Shown: one piece after another, positions 6,469 to 6,488 of the stretch | How the letters are laid out: each line of letters starts with the position of its first letter | Position numbering within the stretch: position 1 is the stretch's first letter | Origin: Nitrospirota bacterium | GTDB lineage: Bacteria; Nitrospirota; Thermodesulfovibrionia; Thermodesulfovibrionales; SM23-35 | Length of the DNA stretch: 6,488 nt | Assembly (NCBI GenBank): GCA_029883145.1 | Contig: JAOUJR010000101.1 | Coordinates: 1 to 6,488, forward strand | Direction: 5' to 3' | The notes under the pieces: generated by a model | The model's input: the letters and a program-made list of their open reading frames with translations, nothing else | Databases searched by the model: none | What the model was told of the DNA's origin: nothing | Translations under genes and position numbers: made by a program

Positions 6469-6488
6469 ATCAAAGTGCCCTTACTAAA

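Overview
The window looks like bacterial chromosome from a Gram-negative organism. The best clues are an ABC-transporter-dependent surface polysaccharide export ATPase of the Wzt type, a Sec signal peptide on a periplasmic-type HEAT-repeat protein, and a 76-bp dispersed repeat with TGTCATTGCGAG / CTCGCAATGACA ends. From memory, that repeat is common in Desulfobacterota, Nitrospirota and related phyla. The exact taxon cannot be fixed from the sequence.

Layout. There are two convergent gene blocks. On the + strand (1-1816) lie the 3' end of a gene for a secreted-looking, beta-rich protein built of two similar domains, and a HEAT-repeat protein. The HEAT gene has no ATG, GTG or TTG that would include its signal peptide. 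The sequence instead supports an ATA start at 689 that overlaps the upstream stop as ATAA, behind a well-placed GGGAG. Bases 1817-1975 form a short intergenic region filled mostly by the palindromic repeat.

On the - strand (read 6488 to 1976) is a tight four-gene run: a radical SAM/SPASM protein with a TPR-like tail, a Wzt-type ATPase with a C-terminal carbohydrate-binding-like domain, a GT4 glycosyltransferase with a CPSGP motif, and a GNAT-fold acetyltransferase-like protein. Gaps are 4-5 nt, with one 13-nt overlap. Together these look like part of an O-antigen or capsule type locus: GT4 builds the glycan, the ATPase powers its export, and the GNAT and radical SAM proteins probably modify the sugar or a partner. 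The permease (Wzm), other glycosyltransferases and the promoter are not in the window and would lie upstream, past base 6488.

The points most worth a second look are the ATA start, the radical SAM gene that lacks its Fe-S cluster motif (one extra base near 6478-6481 would restore a family-like reading frame), and the uncharacterised pair of exported proteins on the + strand. I found no RNA gene, CRISPR array, insertion sequence or origin. No stretch over 300 bases lacks a gene.
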